In this document: positions 5,156 to 5,878 of the stretch, in pieces
Layout: each line of letters starts with the position of its first letter
Position numbering within the stretch: position 1 is the first letter of the stretch
NCBI GenBank assembly: GCA_026706425.1
Contig: JAPOYW010000584.1
Coordinates: 1-5,878 of the forward strand
From: Gammaproteobacteria bacterium
GTDB taxonomy: Bacteria; Pseudomonadota; Gammaproteobacteria; Pseudomonadales; Azotimanducaceae
DNA length: 5,878 nt
Direction: 5' to 3'
The notes under the pieces: generated by a model
Seen by the model: the letters and a program-made list of their open reading frames with translations, nothing else
Told to the model about the DNA's origin: nothing
Database searches by the model: none
Made by a program: the position numbers and the translations under genes

Positions 5156-5878
5156 ATGAACGAGCGCGATCCGATAGGACTGGGCGAGCCTGCCACCCTC
5201 CGGCAAGTCGGCGGCAAGGGTCATTCGCTGACCCGGCTGGTCGGGGCTGGCTTCGCGGTTCCTGACGGCTGCATCCTTCCGACGGCGGTCTACCGACGGT
5301 TCGTCCGGGACACCGGAGTCGAACAATCGGTGTTGGAGGCGGCGAAACCGGAGATCGTGCGAGGAACCTTGTCGTTCGACACCGCAGCCGGGCGAATCCG
5401 AGATCTGTTCGACTCGCCCTCGTTGTCTGACGACCTCTCCGACTCCCTCCGAAGGGCGTACGCGGATGTCGCCGCCGACGCAGCACCCGTTGCAGTTCGC
5501 TCCTCGGCCACGACGGAGGATCTGCCCGACTTCTCGTTCGCGGGACAGCAGGAGAGCTACCTCAACATCCTCCACCTGGAAGCGTTCGTGGCGGCCGTCC
5601 GCAGATGCTGGGCGTCGGCGTGGTCGGCCCGCGCACTGGCGTACCGCCACCGGGTGGGCGTCGACAACGACAACGTGGCCGTGGCGGTAGTCGTGCAACG
5701 TATGGTCGACGCCGACGTGTCCGGGGTGCTCTTCACCGCGAATCCCGCCACCGGTGCGCGCGGCGAAATGATCGTCAATGCCAGCTACGGCCTCGGCGAA
5801 GGCATCGTGGGCGGCACCGTCGGCCCCGACGAATTCGTCCTCGATCGGGAGCGCCTTGCCGTAAGGGACACCCACCTC
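5156..5878 (+). CDS. PEP synthase / rifampicin phosphotransferase-like enzyme, N-terminal part (runs off the window)
   Basis: The first 241 residues of a PEP-utilising enzyme; the frame is open to the right edge. This is the ATP-binding (PEP/pyruvate-binding, ATP-grasp) domain. GGKG is at residues 19-22 and AVRSSATTED at 113-122 (R115 is the usual nucleotide-contacting arginine). FAGQQESYLN follows at 128-137, QRMV at 181-184, GVLFTANP at 190-197 and GLGEGIVGG at 212-220. The same domain occurs in phosphoenolpyruvate synthase, which makes PEP from pyruvate and ATP, and in rifampicin phosphotransferase, which inactivates the antibiotic. The spacing and the compact N-terminus suit either; the phosphohistidine domain that would separate them lies beyond the window. 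ATG 5156 is the first codon after an in-frame TGA (5153-5155). No Shine-Dalgarno sequence is present. TATAAA at 5121-5126 could serve as a -10 element, but I see no good -35. Confidence 0.88.
   Translation, partial: MNERDPIGLGEPATLRQVGGKGHSLTRLVGAGFAVPDGCILPTAVYRRFVRDTGVEQSVLEAAKPEIVRGTLSFDTAAGRIRDLFDSPSLSDDLSDSLRRAYADVAADAAPVAVRSSATTEDLPDFSFAGQQESYLNILHLEAFVAAVRRCWASAWSARALAYRHRVGVDNDNVAVAVVVQRMVDADVSGVLFTANPATGARGEMIVNASYGLGEGIVGGTVGPDEFVLDRERLAVRDTHL

Noticed and set aside
5129..5875. A 248-codon - strand open frame at the right end
   Set aside because: It is antisense to the clear ATP-grasp domain of the PEP-synthase-like gene and shows no motifs of its own.

Overview
The window is GC-rich, densely packed bacterial DNA. 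It carries leaderless or GTG/TTG starts, a Bfd-type ferredoxin, MFE-2-like and F420/flavin-type oxidoreductases, and a frameshifted antitoxin gene. This suits an uncultured soil or marine bacterium, most likely a Pseudomonadota-like lineage, but no marker gene fixes the taxon. There are two strand switches: + (1-1839), - (1852-5110), + (5156-end).

Layout. At 3-284 lies the C-terminal end of an unidentified protein, followed by a hairpin-rich intergenic stretch (285-444). That stretch holds three 15-bp direct repeats with an embedded promoter-like sequence, directly before a 464-aa ATPase of the ATPase_2/DUF234 type (445-1839). Its C-terminus has the layout of a PD-(D/E)XK nuclease. The ATPase converges on a minus-strand short-chain dehydrogenase (1852-2730), and both stop codons sit inside the arms of one 7-bp inverted repeat. 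Upstream of the SDR on the minus strand are a frameshifted ribbon-helix-helix antitoxin gene (2792-3056), an LLM-class flavin/F420-type oxidoreductase (3085-3999), a uronate-dehydrogenase-like NAD-dependent epimerase (4125-4883) and a bacterioferritin-associated ferredoxin (4925-5110). A 45-bp AT-rich divergent spacer follows, with a promoter and a Fur-box-like sequence. It leads into the N-terminal 241 residues of a phosphoenolpyruvate synthase / rifampicin phosphotransferase-like enzyme (5156 to the edge).

How the genes relate. The minus-strand genes look like loosely linked small-molecule redox metabolism (acyl-CoA-type SDR, LLM oxidoreductase, sugar-acid dehydrogenase) with an iron-responsive ferredoxin at the upstream end. 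I see no complete pathway.

Most notable points: (i) an antitoxin gene whose two halves are both family-like but lie in different frames, with no intact toxin beside it; (ii) the 15-bp repeat array before the ATPase/nuclease-like gene; (iii) the bfd promoter, which appears to give an almost leaderless mRNA and to overlap a Fur-box-like site. I do not see convincing evidence of a wholly new multi-gene system.
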